Assembly (NCBI RefSeq): GCF_016909575.1
Contig: NZ_JAFBGA010000006.1
Span: 124,001 to 188,000, forward strand
Origin: Streptomyces sp. HB132
Lineage (GTDB): Bacteria > Actinomycetota > Actinomycetes > Streptomycetales > Streptomycetaceae
Length of the DNA: 64,000 bases
Reading direction: 5' to 3'
Numbering within the stretch: the stretch's first letter is position 1; each line of letters opens with the position of its first letter. Positions 16,505 through 24,620 of this stretch are shown in pieces. The notes beneath the pieces are model-generated. The model was not told the origin of the DNA. It saw only the letters and a list, made by a program, of their open reading frames with translations, and made no database searches. Made by a program: the position numbers and the translations under genes.

Positions 16505-16771
16505 GTGACACAGCAGAAGCCGCCCCTCCCCCGCAGGACACCCCGGACAGGACACCCGGCAACGGCCAAGCTCCAGGAAGCCGTTGCCGCACGCGACGAC
16601 CTCGCCGCCGCACTGAGCGGCGCCGGTATCCAGCTGCCGGTGATGGATGTGCGCACCCCCTGGCCGGACAGTGCACGGCCGACCCGGTACGCCCTCGTCC
16701 ACCTCGGCGTCTGCTCCGCCCCCGTGGCGCACGCCCTCGCCGCGGTGATCAGGAAGGCCGCGGCCAGGTGA
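16505..16771 (+). CDS. Small hypothetical protein divergent from the XRE/DUF397 pair
   Basis: An 88-residue protein not assigned to a named family. The basic, Pro-rich first 25 residues are followed by two probable helices (TAKLQEAVAARDDLAAALSG) and the block TRYALVHLGVCSAPVAHALAAVIRKA. The GTG at 16505 has AAGGAAG about 8 nt upstream; an in-frame extension to 16457 is possible. The stop overlaps the next gene as GTGA, indicating coupling. Small genes of this kind often accompany XRE/DUF397 pairs, which is the only hint of role. Confidence 0.6.
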   Translation: MTQQKPPLPRRTPRTGHPATAKLQEAVAARDDLAAALSGAGIQLPVMDVRTPWPDSARPTRYALVHLGVCSAPVAHALAAVIRKAAAR

Positions 16772-17049
16772 CGGACGAGTGCGCCCCCTGCGTCGGGACA
16801 GCCGTGCACGACGGCGACAGCGGCCGGGTGGGCCTGGTGATGGGCCACGAGGGTCCATACCTCCAGCTCCGCCCGCTCGGCGGTGGCCGTGAGTGGGACG
16901 CGGACCCGTCCCGCCTCCGGCCGCTCGACGCGGCCGAGTTGCTGAGCGCCCGCGTCGCCGAGGCCAACGCCCGCAGCCGCAAGGGCCTCGGACTCGGCGA
17001 CATACGGGGCTCCCCGCACGACGACCCGGCGGAGGACGGCGCACGGTGA
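16768..17049 (+). CDS. Small hypothetical protein coupled to the preceding gene
   Basis: A 93-residue acidic protein starting at GTG 16768, inside the stop of the preceding gene. It contains CAPCVGTAVHDGDSGRVGLVMGHEGPYLQLRPLGGGREW, which looks like a small beta-barrel. A charged tail (LSARVAEANARSRKGLGLGDIRG) follows. I do not recognise a catalytic motif. Coupling and a shared promoter with the 88-residue gene suggest the two act together. The CxxC near the N-terminus could bind metal, but this is weak evidence. Confidence 0.6.
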   Translation: MTDECAPCVGTAVHDGDSGRVGLVMGHEGPYLQLRPLGGGREWDADPSRLRPLDAAELLSARVAEANARSRKGLGLGDIRGSPHDDPAEDGAR

Positions 17050-17114
17050 CCGCACTGCCTGCACCACGGAGCCCCGCAGCCCGGCCGATGCCACCGCGCT
17101 CTTCCCTCAACTGA

Positions 17115-17479
17115 CGCCGCCCTCAGCGCGGCGACCCGGTTGCACCCCACTGCGACAACCAGCCCCGGCACAGGTGTGGTTCAGCCTTCGGGTGTCCCGG
17201 CGTTCGCCCGGACAGGAGTAACTGTCAGCCCTCGGCGGAAGTCCGGAAACGAGAGTGGCCGACCCCTGTTGACGGGGACGGCCACAAGGGTCGGGCGAAG
17301 CGGTCCGCCTCAGCGGGTCCGGCATGCGCTGCTTACGGCTCCTTCTGCCCTGTGCCGCTCTGACCGCGGCACACGCCGGAGACTGCGACGGCTTCGGTGT
17401 CTCCGGACATCTGACCGCAGGGGAAGTGGCGTGCTCGCCAAGGATGGTGGTCGAACACGTCACGAGGCAGGAGGGGCGG
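17115..17479. other. Non-coding stretch next to the IS fragment
   Basis: No reading frame here has a convincing start, composition or family match. It borders the decayed transposase fragment and may include unrecognisable remains of the element. I see no clear inverted repeat ends. Confidence 0.5.
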
Positions 17480-17848
17480 CTACTGGTCGCTAACCTTCGA
17501 CCGGTGGTGCCGGCACAAACCCCTCCAGGCCGGTGGCCCCCTGCGCGTGCCGTCGAGCAGGACGAAGGCGGAATCGTGCTCACGCAGCGTCTTCAGTAGA
17601 CCGGGTGCACGTTCGGCGAGCAGGTCGACGACCGCGCTGGTGTAGGCGTGGGCGGTGGACTCGCTGATCCCGAACCCGGTGGCGATCTTCGCAAGTGTGG
17701 TGTGCTCGCGCAGGTACACCAGCGCCACCATCGCGCGTTGAGACGGACGGAGCTTGCAGCGTCGGTCGCCCTCACGGGTAACGATCAGCATGGTGACCCA
17801 CTCCACGAGTGCATGCGGCAGGTCGAGTGCGGCAGGATGGATGACCAA
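17480..17848 (-). pseudogene. Truncated IS5-family transposase
   Basis: A 122-codon frame that matches only the N-terminal third of an IS5-type DDE transposase. It has the helix-turn-helix (RPSQRAMVALVYLREHTTLAKIATGFGISESTAHAYTSAVVDLL) and the strand with the first catalytic Asp (FVLLDGT). After LLDGT the sequence becomes unrelated and stops, so the other catalytic residues are missing. A second frame just upstream (MSYVSPTLLGGF) suggests a frameshift at the N-terminus as well. The element is dead and probably old. Confidence 0.75.
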
Positions 17849-18016
17849 CGAAGCCCCCGAGCAGTGTTGGTGAGACGTAGGACATCTCGCTCAACAGCCC
17901 GAGGGCCTCGCTCGTTGCGCTTCACAATCCATCACTGTGACTGGGCGCCTCATCTGCCGATACCCACCACGTGAAGCGCTCACGCTGAACCGAAACCCCC
18001 GGGGTCAGCCCAGCTC

Positions 18017-19144
18017 TTACTGAGCTGCGTACCAACTGGAGTCGATGGCGGGGTTGCGCAGAGCACTCCAGAAGCGTTCGTCAGGTATCGGCGGCAGCGG
18101 AGGATTGCCCAGGTCCGCATGCAGATCCGTACGCCAGTCGACAGTGAAATGACTGCGGATTCCGGCGCTCTCGCACACGGACCGGTAGGGGGATCCCCAG
18201 ATCCCGAGGGCTATCTGCTCCGCGGCCCACCTGCGAATGTTGTCTCGGTCGGTGTCGGCCTGCGCGAGCACCGCGCGGAGTCGCAAAGCGAGCGGACCGG
18301 TCTGGTCCGGCCGCGGTGGAGCCTGACCGCACTCCCACGCGTCCAGGGCCGACCTGACCTCCGGGTACTTGTTCAGACTCGATTCGACCGCCAGTCTGCG
18401 CAACTGCTTCCGCGCGGCCTCAACCACCTGCTCACGCGGCAGGATCGCGATCAGCGCACCGAGTTCCTCATACCCGTCCAGGTAGCTCGCGTGGAAGAGT
18501 TCGGTGGGACTGTAGGACAGGTCCAGCTCCGGCAGCTGCTCATCCGGCGCGGGAAGGGGATCGTCGGCACTGCACTGCGGCCTGAGAGCCAGAGGCCCCT
18601 CCCAGAACAGCCGGCCGTTGAACGTGACGACACCACCATCCTTGCCGCGCTCAAGCAGGTCTGCCAGTTCAGCCAGATACCCACCCAGCGAGTCGGCCTG
18701 TCCGAAACTGGTGCCGGTCTCGTCGAAGAACCGCCCGATCGCACCGAAGGAATCCCGCCCAGTACGGCAATCCACCAGGAGACCGTCCGACGTCACGTCA
18801 TAGGAACCGAACTTCACGTAGCTGCGAAGCCAGTAGCCCTCGCCCTCACCCTCGATGCCTTGGTCGATGCCGCGCAGGAACCCGGTAGCCCCGAGGATCC
18901 CGCTCACTCCGAGCAGCCGGTCGCCCGTGCTGAACTGGAAAGCCTCAGGTCCCTCCAGCGCCCCGTTATGTCGGAGGAGTGAAGCGACCAGGTCCGGAGG
19001 AAAGATGACCCCCAGTTCCTCTTGCGCCGCCGCGATCTCCTCGTCCCTGGCGGGCGGCCGAAGCGTGGCGAAAGTGCGGGGCGCGTGCTCGCGCAACCAC
19101 GCGTCGATACGAGTCCATGAGGCATGGACCAGGTCTGCTGTCAT
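18017..19144 (-). CDS. SMI1/KNR4 family protein
   Basis: A 375-residue cytoplasmic protein. The first 170 residues form an SMI1/KNR4 (SUKH-like) domain: LRPPARDEEIAAAQEELGVIFPPDLVASLLRHNGA, then a loop with LLGVSGI and later FGSYDVTSDGLLVDCRTG. The rest is an unassigned helical region. Bacterial SUKH proteins often provide immunity to contact-dependent or secreted toxins, but many orphan copies occur in Streptomyces. No toxin gene is adjacent. The ATG at 19144 was chosen; a TTG 30 nt upstream is possible. It lies between the IS fragment and a secreted lectin. Confidence 0.85.
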   Translation of the reverse strand: MTADLVHASWTRIDAWLREHAPRTFATLRPPARDEEIAAAQEELGVIFPPDLVASLLRHNGALEGPEAFQFSTGDRLLGVSGILGATGFLRGIDQGIEGEGEGYWLRSYVKFGSYDVTSDGLLVDCRTGRDSFGAIGRFFDETGTSFGQADSLGGYLAELADLLERGKDGGVVTFNGRLFWEGPLALRPQCSADDPLPAPDEQLPELDLSYSPTELFHASYLDGYEELGALIAILPREQVVEAARKQLRRLAVESSLNKYPEVRSALDAWECGQAPPRPDQTGPLALRLRAVLAQADTDRDNIRRWAAEQIALGIWGSPYRSVCESAGIRSHFTVDWRTDLHADLGNPPLPPIPDERFWSALRNPAIDSSWYAAQ

Positions 19145-19358
19145 AGGGCCGACCCTAGAGCCAGCCACTGACAACAGCTTGATCGCCGCTCATCGGCCTT
19201 GCCCTCCGTGTTGGCATTCTGGCCGACAAATCCGAGTGGCCCCTTGTCCCGGCTCACCCAGCTGTTGGCACCGGACGCTGCAGCTACCCACCCGAGGCTC
19301 ACTCGCCAAGTGAAGCGCTCAGTCACAATCACTCGATCGGTGGCCAACTCGAAGAAGC

Positions 19359-19676
19359 TCACTGTTGGTAGTTGCCTCCGTTGCATGACGGTGCGTAGAC
19401 GCCCCCGGCCGTGCGGGCATCCAGACAATTCCGCGTGGCCACGTTGCGAAGGGTATGGGTGACAGCTGTCCACTTCTGGTAGTTGCCGCCGTTGCAGGAC
19501 AGTGTGTAGACCTGGCCTGCCGTGTTGGAGTCGAGGCACCGGTAGGTGGCCATCTGGACGAGTTGCTTGCCCGGGGAAGCCGCCGAAGCCTGCACGGACG
19601 TCGCCGCGAGGGCCCCCAGTGCGATGACCCCACAGGCCGCTGCACGGAACCCGGCACGGGCCAATACAGTATTCAT
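19359..19676 (-). CDS. Small secreted ricin B-type (QxW) lectin-like protein
   Basis: 105 residues. A signal peptide (FRAAACGVIALGALAATSVQASA) ends near residue 35. Two repeats follow, CLDSNTAGQVYTLSCNGGNYQKW and CLDARTAGGVYAPSCNGGNYQQ, typical of the QxW beta-trefoil carbohydrate-binding family. Only about two units are present, well short of a full trefoil, as in other small Streptomyces proteins of this kind. The second repeat ends in QQ followed by TGA where a Trp codon (TGG) is expected, so the final Trp may have been lost. The start at 19676 has GAAAGG upstream. It may bind wall or polysaccharide outside the cell. Confidence 0.82.
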   Translation of the reverse strand: MNTVLARAGFRAAACGVIALGALAATSVQASAASPGKQLVQMATYRCLDSNTAGQVYTLSCNGGNYQKWTAVTHTLRNVATRNCLDARTAGGVYAPSCNGGNYQQ

Positions 19677-19889
19677 TCGTGCGCCTTTCACAGTTCTACC
19701 GATTGTGCAGATATTCCTGCGGTGCGTGATGGGGGGATATCCACCCGTCAGAGGTCGGGAGCGCCGATAACCACGGCCCCTGGCCCCATGCATCCGAGCA
19801 GGCCCATTTCCGGTACCGGTTCACAGCCTCGGTGGCAGTGTCCGACCGATCCGATGATCTGGAACGGCACCGGGAAACAAGAACGGGGG

Positions 19890-19911
19890 AATACGTTTCG
19901 CAAAACGTATT
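19890..19911. promoter_or_regulatory. AT-rich perfect inverted repeat
   Basis: AATACGTTT (19890-19898) and AAACGTATT (19903-19911) form a perfect 9-bp dyad around a 4-nt centre. Such AT-rich symmetry stands out in this GC-rich sequence. It is 214 bp upstream of the lectin start and beside the protease terminator, so it may be an operator or a second terminator. Confidence 0.4.
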
Positions 19912-19922
19912 TCTTGCGGTGA

Positions 19923-19952
19923 GTCCCGCCCGGTGGCTTGACCGGGCGGGAC
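19923..19952 (-). terminator. Hairpin downstream of the subtilase gene
   Basis: GTCCCGCCCGG (19923-19933) pairs perfectly with CCGGGCGGGAC (19942-19952) across an 8-nt loop. It begins 35 bp after the protease stop on the minus strand. Confidence 0.8.
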
Positions 19953-19986
19953 CGGGCAGGTGCCACTCGTGAGCCGTCGGGGCCGG

Positions 19987-22900
19987 CTACTTGAGCAGGT
20001 ACGCCTTCACGATGGTCACCTGGTAGGTGCTGCCCTGCTTGTCGGTGAGTTTCGCCTTGAGGCTGACCGACGTGGCCTTCTTGGGGTGGTTGAGGGAAAG
20101 CGTCCGTCTGCTCTTCTCAGTGAGGACGGGGGCCTTGGACCACTTCTTGCCGCCGTCGTAGGAGACCTGGACGGACAGTGCCTTGAAGCTCTTGGCGGCC
20201 GGCCCCTGGAGGGTGAGCGGAACCGTGAGCTTCTTCCCTGCCGCGGCCCTGCTGTGCAGGTCGAGCTTCGGGTTGAAGCGGACCGAGGAGAGCGGGAGCA
20301 CCGTGTAGGTGTCGCTCGGGGTCTCCTTCGAACGGAAGGTCCAGGCGGCGACGAGGCGGGTGGTGACACCGGCGACCTTGGTGGAGCGGGTCGCATCGGT
20401 GCTGATCCGGTAGGTGGCGGTCCTGGACGGCAGGCCGAAGGTGTCCTGGCAGAGCCCTGCGGTGGAGGTGAGGACGTTCTTGCCGTTGACGGTGACGGCG
20501 GTTCGCTGCTTCGTCACCGCCGACAGGCCGACGTTGCCGTCGCCGTCGGTGTACTCCCCGATGCAGAAGCTGAGGTCGTTGCCCGAGCGGCGGGCAGTGT
20601 TGTAGGTGTTGATCTTGGGGCTGAACACTCCGACGTTGAACGTCTGCGTGTAGGTCTTTCCCCGCTGGTAGGTCTTGAGGTCGGGCTCGCTGAAAATGAT
20701 CTCCAGACCGTCATCGCCGCTGCCGGGCTGGAGCTGCCCGGTGGAGAAACCCCACGTGACGCCCTTGCGCGTGTTGACATAGGTCTTCGCCGTGGCGGGC
20801 AGGGGGAAGGGCCTGCTGACGGTCTCGTGTCCGACTCCCGCGGCCGTCTCCCAGCTGGGGCTGATCGCACCCGTGCGGTTCTTGGCGGAGGCGCCGATCC
20901 GGTTGTTCACCAGGGCCAGTTCGCTCCTGGCCGCCTTGTGGACCAACCCGGTGTGAAGGGAGCGGGTGCGGTCGTAGAGCAGGTTGTAGGTCGTGCTGCC
21001 CTTCTGCCACGTTCCGCCGATGTACGAGCCGAACTCCTTCGCGGGCAGCGCGGGGCCCACGTGACCGGTGCGGAACCCCTTGAAGGACTTCTGCTGCCAG
21101 ACCGATCCGTAGACGGTGTCGGTGTTCTCCAGGAAGTACTTCAAGTAGGTGTCGACGCTCTTGGCTCCTCCGGGCACGGTGATGTCCACCGGCTTGGCCT
21201 TGCGGGCGTCGAAGGTGACCGTGGTGTTCTTGGCGACTGAGAGCTTGGGCTGCACCATCAGGGCGATGTCCGGGGCCGCCCGGGTGCCCTTGCGGGTCTG
21301 GACGGGCGTCTCCAGGAGGTACCTGCCCCTGGGTACGCGGGTCCGGACGGTGCCGTCGCCCTCGGTGTCGTAGGCGTTCAGCAGGAAGTCGGTGTTCTGG
21401 CCGAGGACGAGCGTGCCCGACTGCGAGGGCCTGCCGTCGGTGCCCACGTACCTGAGGGTGAGGTCGTACGCTTCCCCCTCGCGTGCCGCCCCGAAGGAGG
21501 TGCGCACGTTCTGGCCGCCCTCCACGGCCCGGGCGACCAGCACCCCGGCGAACAAGCCGTCCCGGCCGCCGGTCCGCGTGTCGGCGACGAGACCGACGTC
21601 CGCGGTGGAGCCGGCGGGGACGGTGACCTGCTTGGTGGTGAGGGTGAAGAACCCGACCGGTACGGCCTTTCCGCCGGGGCCGGCGGTCTCCGTCGACAAG
21701 TTGAGGGTGACCGGCTCCGTGCCGTCGTTGCGGTAGGTGATCCGCCGGGTCAGCGGCTTGTCGTCGGCGTGCGGCCAGAGCTGGGTGCCGAAGTTCACCG
21801 ACGTCTGCTCGCTGACCACGCTCTGGACGATCGCCCGAGCCAGATCGGTCCGACCTGTTCCCTGCTGGAAGGGCGACTGCTTGCTGCCGGGCTTGGCGGA
21901 TGAGGTCAGTGCCTGCTTGATCCGCTGACCGGTCCAGTCCGGGTGCTGCTGGGCGAGGACGGCCGCCGCACCCGCCACGTGCGGAGTGGCCATCGATGTG
22001 CCCGACATCGCGACATAACCGGGGGCGGCCGGGGTGCCCTCGGTGCCCTTGGCCGCCTTCGCGGCGACGATGTCGACCCCGGGTGCGGTGATGTCCGGTT
22101 TCAGTGAGCCGTCGGCCGTAGGGCCGGTACTGGAGAAGTCCGCGATCCGGTCCTTGCGGTCGACCGCGCCGACGGTGAGCGCCGAGGCCGCGCTTCCGGG
22201 GGAACCGATGGTCGAGGCGTCGGGGCCCTCGTTGCCCGCGGCGACCACGAAGAGTATGCCGCTCTCGGCGGATATCCGGTCGACCGCGGCTTCGAGCGGG
22301 TCATGCTCCCCCGTGTCCTCGCCGCCCAGCGAGAGGTTGGCGATACGGGCGCCGTTGTCCGCCGCCCACTGCATCCCCGCGATGATGCCGGAGTCCTCAC
22401 CGCTGCCCTCGTCGTCCAGGACCTTCGCGTCCAGGATCCTCGCGCCGGGCGCGACTCCCCTGTGTGTGCCGGACTTCGCTCCGGAGCCCGCCAGGGTCGA
22501 TGCGACATGGGTCCCGTGGCCGACGTGGTCGACGGTGTTCTTCGCACCGGAGAAGTCCTTCTGGGCGATCTCCACCCCCTTGAGGTCGGGGTGCGTCTCG
22601 TCGACGCCGGTGTCCAGTACGGCGACCTTCACCCCCGCACCGTCGAAGCCGGCCTGCCAGGCCGCAGGGGAACCGATCTGCGCGACGCTCCTGTCCAGGG
22701 CCACCTTGCGCCGGCCGTCCAGCCACACCCGGGCGATGCCCGGTGCTGTGGTCCTGGCCTCCTCGCCCCGGTGACCAGCGGCGGTCAGCGCCTCCCAGAC
22801 CTCGGCCGAGTCGCTCTTGGGCGCGGTCAGCGCCTCCCCGGCGACGGCGGGCAGGCTACGGCGAACGCGGACGTCCGCGGCGGCTATCGCGGCTTTCGCG

Positions 22901-23346
22901 GTCGACCGCCCCTTCGCGGCGTACGAGACGATCAGCGGCACCGTGCCACGGTGCGCGTCGTCGTACCGGGCCCTGAGCAGGCCGGTCACGTCGAACAGCC
23001 GGCGGTCCAGGGTGCCCTGCCCGACCAGGGACAGGGCATCTGAGGGCAGGACGTAGGTGTCGGCCCCCACCTGCTGGATGGAGATCGCGATGTGCTCGCG
23101 GCCCTCGGCCGGCTGGACCCGGACCACCTTCCCGCTGCCGTCGAGGTAGGCCCGGTCGCCGGAGATCAGCGTCACCACACTTCTGGCGCTGCTTCCTGAA
23201 GGCGCCGCCGCCCCGGGCTCCTTGCCCGATGGTGTTCCGTCGGCTCCGGGCCGGGGGGTCGCGCCCGGTGCGGCACCGGCCGTCAGGCAGGTCGTGAGCA
23301 GTGCGGCCACCACGGCCGCACCCGTTCTTCTCTTGTTCCTGAGCAA
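19987..23346 (-). CDS. Secreted S8 family (subtilisin-like) serine protease, large
   Basis: About 1119 residues. A basic N-terminus (LRNKRRTGAAVVAALLTTCLTAGAA) is a signal peptide. A propeptide-like region follows (RSVVTLISGDRAYLD ... DRRLFDVTGLL). The catalytic domain has Asp245 (VAVLDTGVDETHPDL), His277 (GHGTHVAS) and Ser451 (SGTSMATPHVAGAA). About 600 C-terminal residues are beta-rich and without obvious enzymatic motifs, as in other 1100-residue Streptomyces subtilases. The TTG at 23346 has AAGGGCGG about 7 nt upstream and places the signal peptide at the N-terminus; a GTG at 23427 would add 27 residues before it. The protein probably degrades extracellular proteins. A hairpin ends the transcript. 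Confidence 0.93.
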   Translation of the reverse strand: MLRNKRRTGAAVVAALLTTCLTAGAAPGATPRPGADGTPSGKEPGAAAPSGSSARSVVTLISGDRAYLDGSGKVVRVQPAEGREHIAISIQQVGADTYVLPSDALSLVGQGTLDRRLFDVTGLLRARYDDAHRGTVPLIVSYAAKGRSTAKAAIAAADVRVRRSLPAVAGEALTAPKSDSAEVWEALTAAGHRGEEARTTAPGIARVWLDGRRKVALDRSVAQIGSPAAWQAGFDGAGVKVAVLDTGVDETHPDLKGVEIAQKDFSGAKNTVDHVGHGTHVASTLAGSGAKSGTHRGVAPGARILDAKVLDDEGSGEDSGIIAGMQWAADNGARIANLSLGGEDTGEHDPLEAAVDRISAESGILFVVAAGNEGPDASTIGSPGSAASALTVGAVDRKDRIADFSSTGPTADGSLKPDITAPGVDIVAAKAAKGTEGTPAAPGYVAMSGTSMATPHVAGAAAVLAQQHPDWTGQRIKQALTSSAKPGSKQSPFQQGTGRTDLARAIVQSVVSEQTSVNFGTQLWPHADDKPLTRRITYRNDGTEPVTLNLSTETAGPGGKAVPVGFFTLTTKQVTVPAGSTADVGLVADTRTGGRDGLFAGVLVARAVEGGQNVRTSFGAAREGEAYDLTLRYVGTDGRPSQSGTLVLGQNTDFLLNAYDTEGDGTVRTRVPRGRYLLETPVQTRKGTRAAPDIALMVQPKLSVAKNTTVTFDARKAKPVDITVPGGAKSVDTYLKYFLENTDTVYGSVWQQKSFKGFRTGHVGPALPAKEFGSYIGGTWQKGSTTYNLLYDRTRSLHTGLVHKAARSELALVNNRIGASAKNRTGAISPSWETAAGVGHETVSRPFPLPATAKTYVNTRKGVTWGFSTGQLQPGSGDDGLEIIFSEPDLKTYQRGKTYTQTFNVGVFSPKINTYNTARRSGNDLSFCIGEYTDGDGNVGLSAVTKQRTAVTVNGKNVLTSTAGLCQDTFGLPSRTATYRISTDATRSTKVAGVTTRLVAAWTFRSKETPSDTYTVLPLSSVRFNPKLDLHSRAAAGKKLTVPLTLQGPAAKSFKALSVQVSYDGGKKWSKAPVLTEKSRRTLSLNHPKKATSVSLKAKLTDKQGSTYQVTIVKAYLLK

Positions 23347-23419
23347 AGCTGTGCCGCCCTTGAAAGATTGATCGGGTCGCGCGGCAACCGGCCGATGCGC
23401 GACATGAACTGGTGGGGTG

Positions 23420-23728
23420 TCAGACACCGGCAGTGCGCCGGGCTCTCCGCGCGCGGACCCAGTGGTACGCAGCGCCGAGTGCGAGCGCCTGGACGACGGC
23501 CCCGACCACTACACCGATATAGGGCAGCGCGCCGGGCAGAGCCGAGAAGAGGAGCGAGGTGGGTGCGGTGAGAAGGAACAGCCAGACCGCGGCAAGGCTG
23601 CCGTCCACGGGCTCGGTCAGCGCGACGTCCGTCCCCAGCCAGACCACCAGGGCCAGATACCCGACGGCAGCGGGACTCCTCAGGTAGCGGCGCAGCGACT
23701 TGGACATGGGGCGTGAGGAAGCAGTCAT
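23420..23728 (-). CDS. SCO4225-like small membrane protein
   Basis: 102 residues with three hydrophobic segments: VGYLALVVWLGTDVAL, LAAVWLFLLTAPTSLLFSALP and IGVVVGAVVQALALGAAYHW, then a basic tail. It resembles the protein encoded at 27714-28043 (TAPTSLLFSALPG against TAPASLLFLMLPAN, and VVVGAVVQA against VVVGAAVNA), so the window holds two paralogues. I associate the pattern with the SCO4225 family, whose function is unknown. The ATG at 23728 has GGAG 6 nt upstream. It precedes the secreted protease on the same strand with a 73-bp gap. Confidence 0.75.
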   Translation of the reverse strand: MTASSRPMSKSLRRYLRSPAAVGYLALVVWLGTDVALTEPVDGSLAAVWLFLLTAPTSLLFSALPGALPYIGVVVGAVVQALALGAAYHWVRARRARRTAGV

Positions 23729-23905
23729 CTCTAACTCCGGAGTGGGGAAGCGTGTTGCTCGACGTGAGGCACACGGGTGCCGGGGCGACTACTGCCACCG
23801 AGCACTCAAGCTGATGTTCGTCCGGCGATCACCCGACGCCCGGGGCTGCACACACCCCTGCGCTCCGGGCGGACCGCGTGATTGACCGGCCGTTCGACCG
23901 GCGTG

Positions 23906-24355
23906 TCAGCGCGTGAGGTCGAACGTGGCGGCGCGGGGCACGAACGTCGTGCCACCGTCCTTGGCCGTCGCCAGTGCCGTGACGTACCAGGTGCCCTCGG
24001 CCAGTTCGGCCGCCGCCCGCTTCGTGACCTCGAGGGTGTAGGTGCAGCGGGCGGTGCCGTCCGAGACGCTCCGGCAGGTGGCCGTCTCCCCCGAGCGAAG
24101 CTCGCTCTCGGTCGGGTCGAGTCGCGAACTCGCGGGCCAGGCGATGACCTTGAGATCTCGGATGCCCGAGCTGTCGCTCACGTCCACGGTGTAGGTGAAC
24201 GACCCGGCGCTGCCGCCGGACGGAGCCGCATAACGAGCCGAGCCGTTCTCCAGGGCCGGTTCGGTGGGGGACGAGGCCAGGGCGAGGCCGCCGGCGGCGA
24301 CCGCGCTGAGGGCGGTGGCACCGATGAGTGACGAGACGAGGATGCGCTTGGACAT
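23906..24355 (-). CDS. Secreted DUF5707 domain protein
   Basis: 149 residues starting MSKRILVSSLIGATALSAVA, a clear signal peptide ending near ALASS. The mature part has an immunoglobulin-like look (GSFTYTVDVSDSSGIRDLKVIAWPAS) with one pair of cysteines (TATCRSV and ARCTYTLEV) likely to form a disulfide. I associate it with DUF5707, found in Streptomyces secreted proteins of unknown role. GGGGGAA precedes the ATG at 24355. It is divergent from the histidine kinase gene, so exported protein and sensor could be linked, but this is only positional. Confidence 0.82.
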   Translation of the reverse strand: MSKRILVSSLIGATALSAVAAGGLALASSPTEPALENGSARYAAPSGGSAGSFTYTVDVSDSSGIRDLKVIAWPASSRLDPTESELRSGETATCRSVSDGTARCTYTLEVTKRAAAELAEGTWYVTALATAKDGGTTFVPRAATFDLTR

Positions 24356-24620
24356 GTGTGATTCCCCCGAGTGGTCGAAGAGTTGGGATCGAGATGCGGA
24401 AGGGCGGGGCAGAGGCGCTGGTGGAGCAGGTCGCCGAGCGTCGTCCGATCGGGTTCTCGATGTGTCCGAGCCTAGGGCCGGGGCCACGGTGCCGTCCTCA
24501 CGCTGCGGGACGATCAGCGCGTTGAACCACAGGTGGAGACTCTGCAACCCAGGTAAGAGATTGGAGTCCACCTCCAGCCGGATCCAGGCCGCTCACCTGC
24601 GGCGATAGCCTTGCTCCACC

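Larger units (their letters stand above)
19677..19986. other. Intergenic region between lectin and subtilase genes
   Basis: No gene is supported in these 310 bases. They hold the lectin promoter area, an AT-rich hairpin (19890-19911) and the terminator of the protease gene (19923-19952). Confidence 0.6.

Noticed and set aside
16457..17049. Treating the small genes at 16505-17049 as one long frame
   Set aside because: They are in different frames with a stop between them, and the GTGA junction is a normal coupling signal.
17046..17114. A 22-codon GTG frame overlapping the end of the 93-residue small protein gene
   Set aside because: The GTGA overlap is attractive, but the peptide is only Pro/Ala/Arg/Ser with no further support.
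19141..19539. Overlapping frame that continues past the lectin stop
   Set aside because: It is out of frame with the lectin repeats and has no start or family match.
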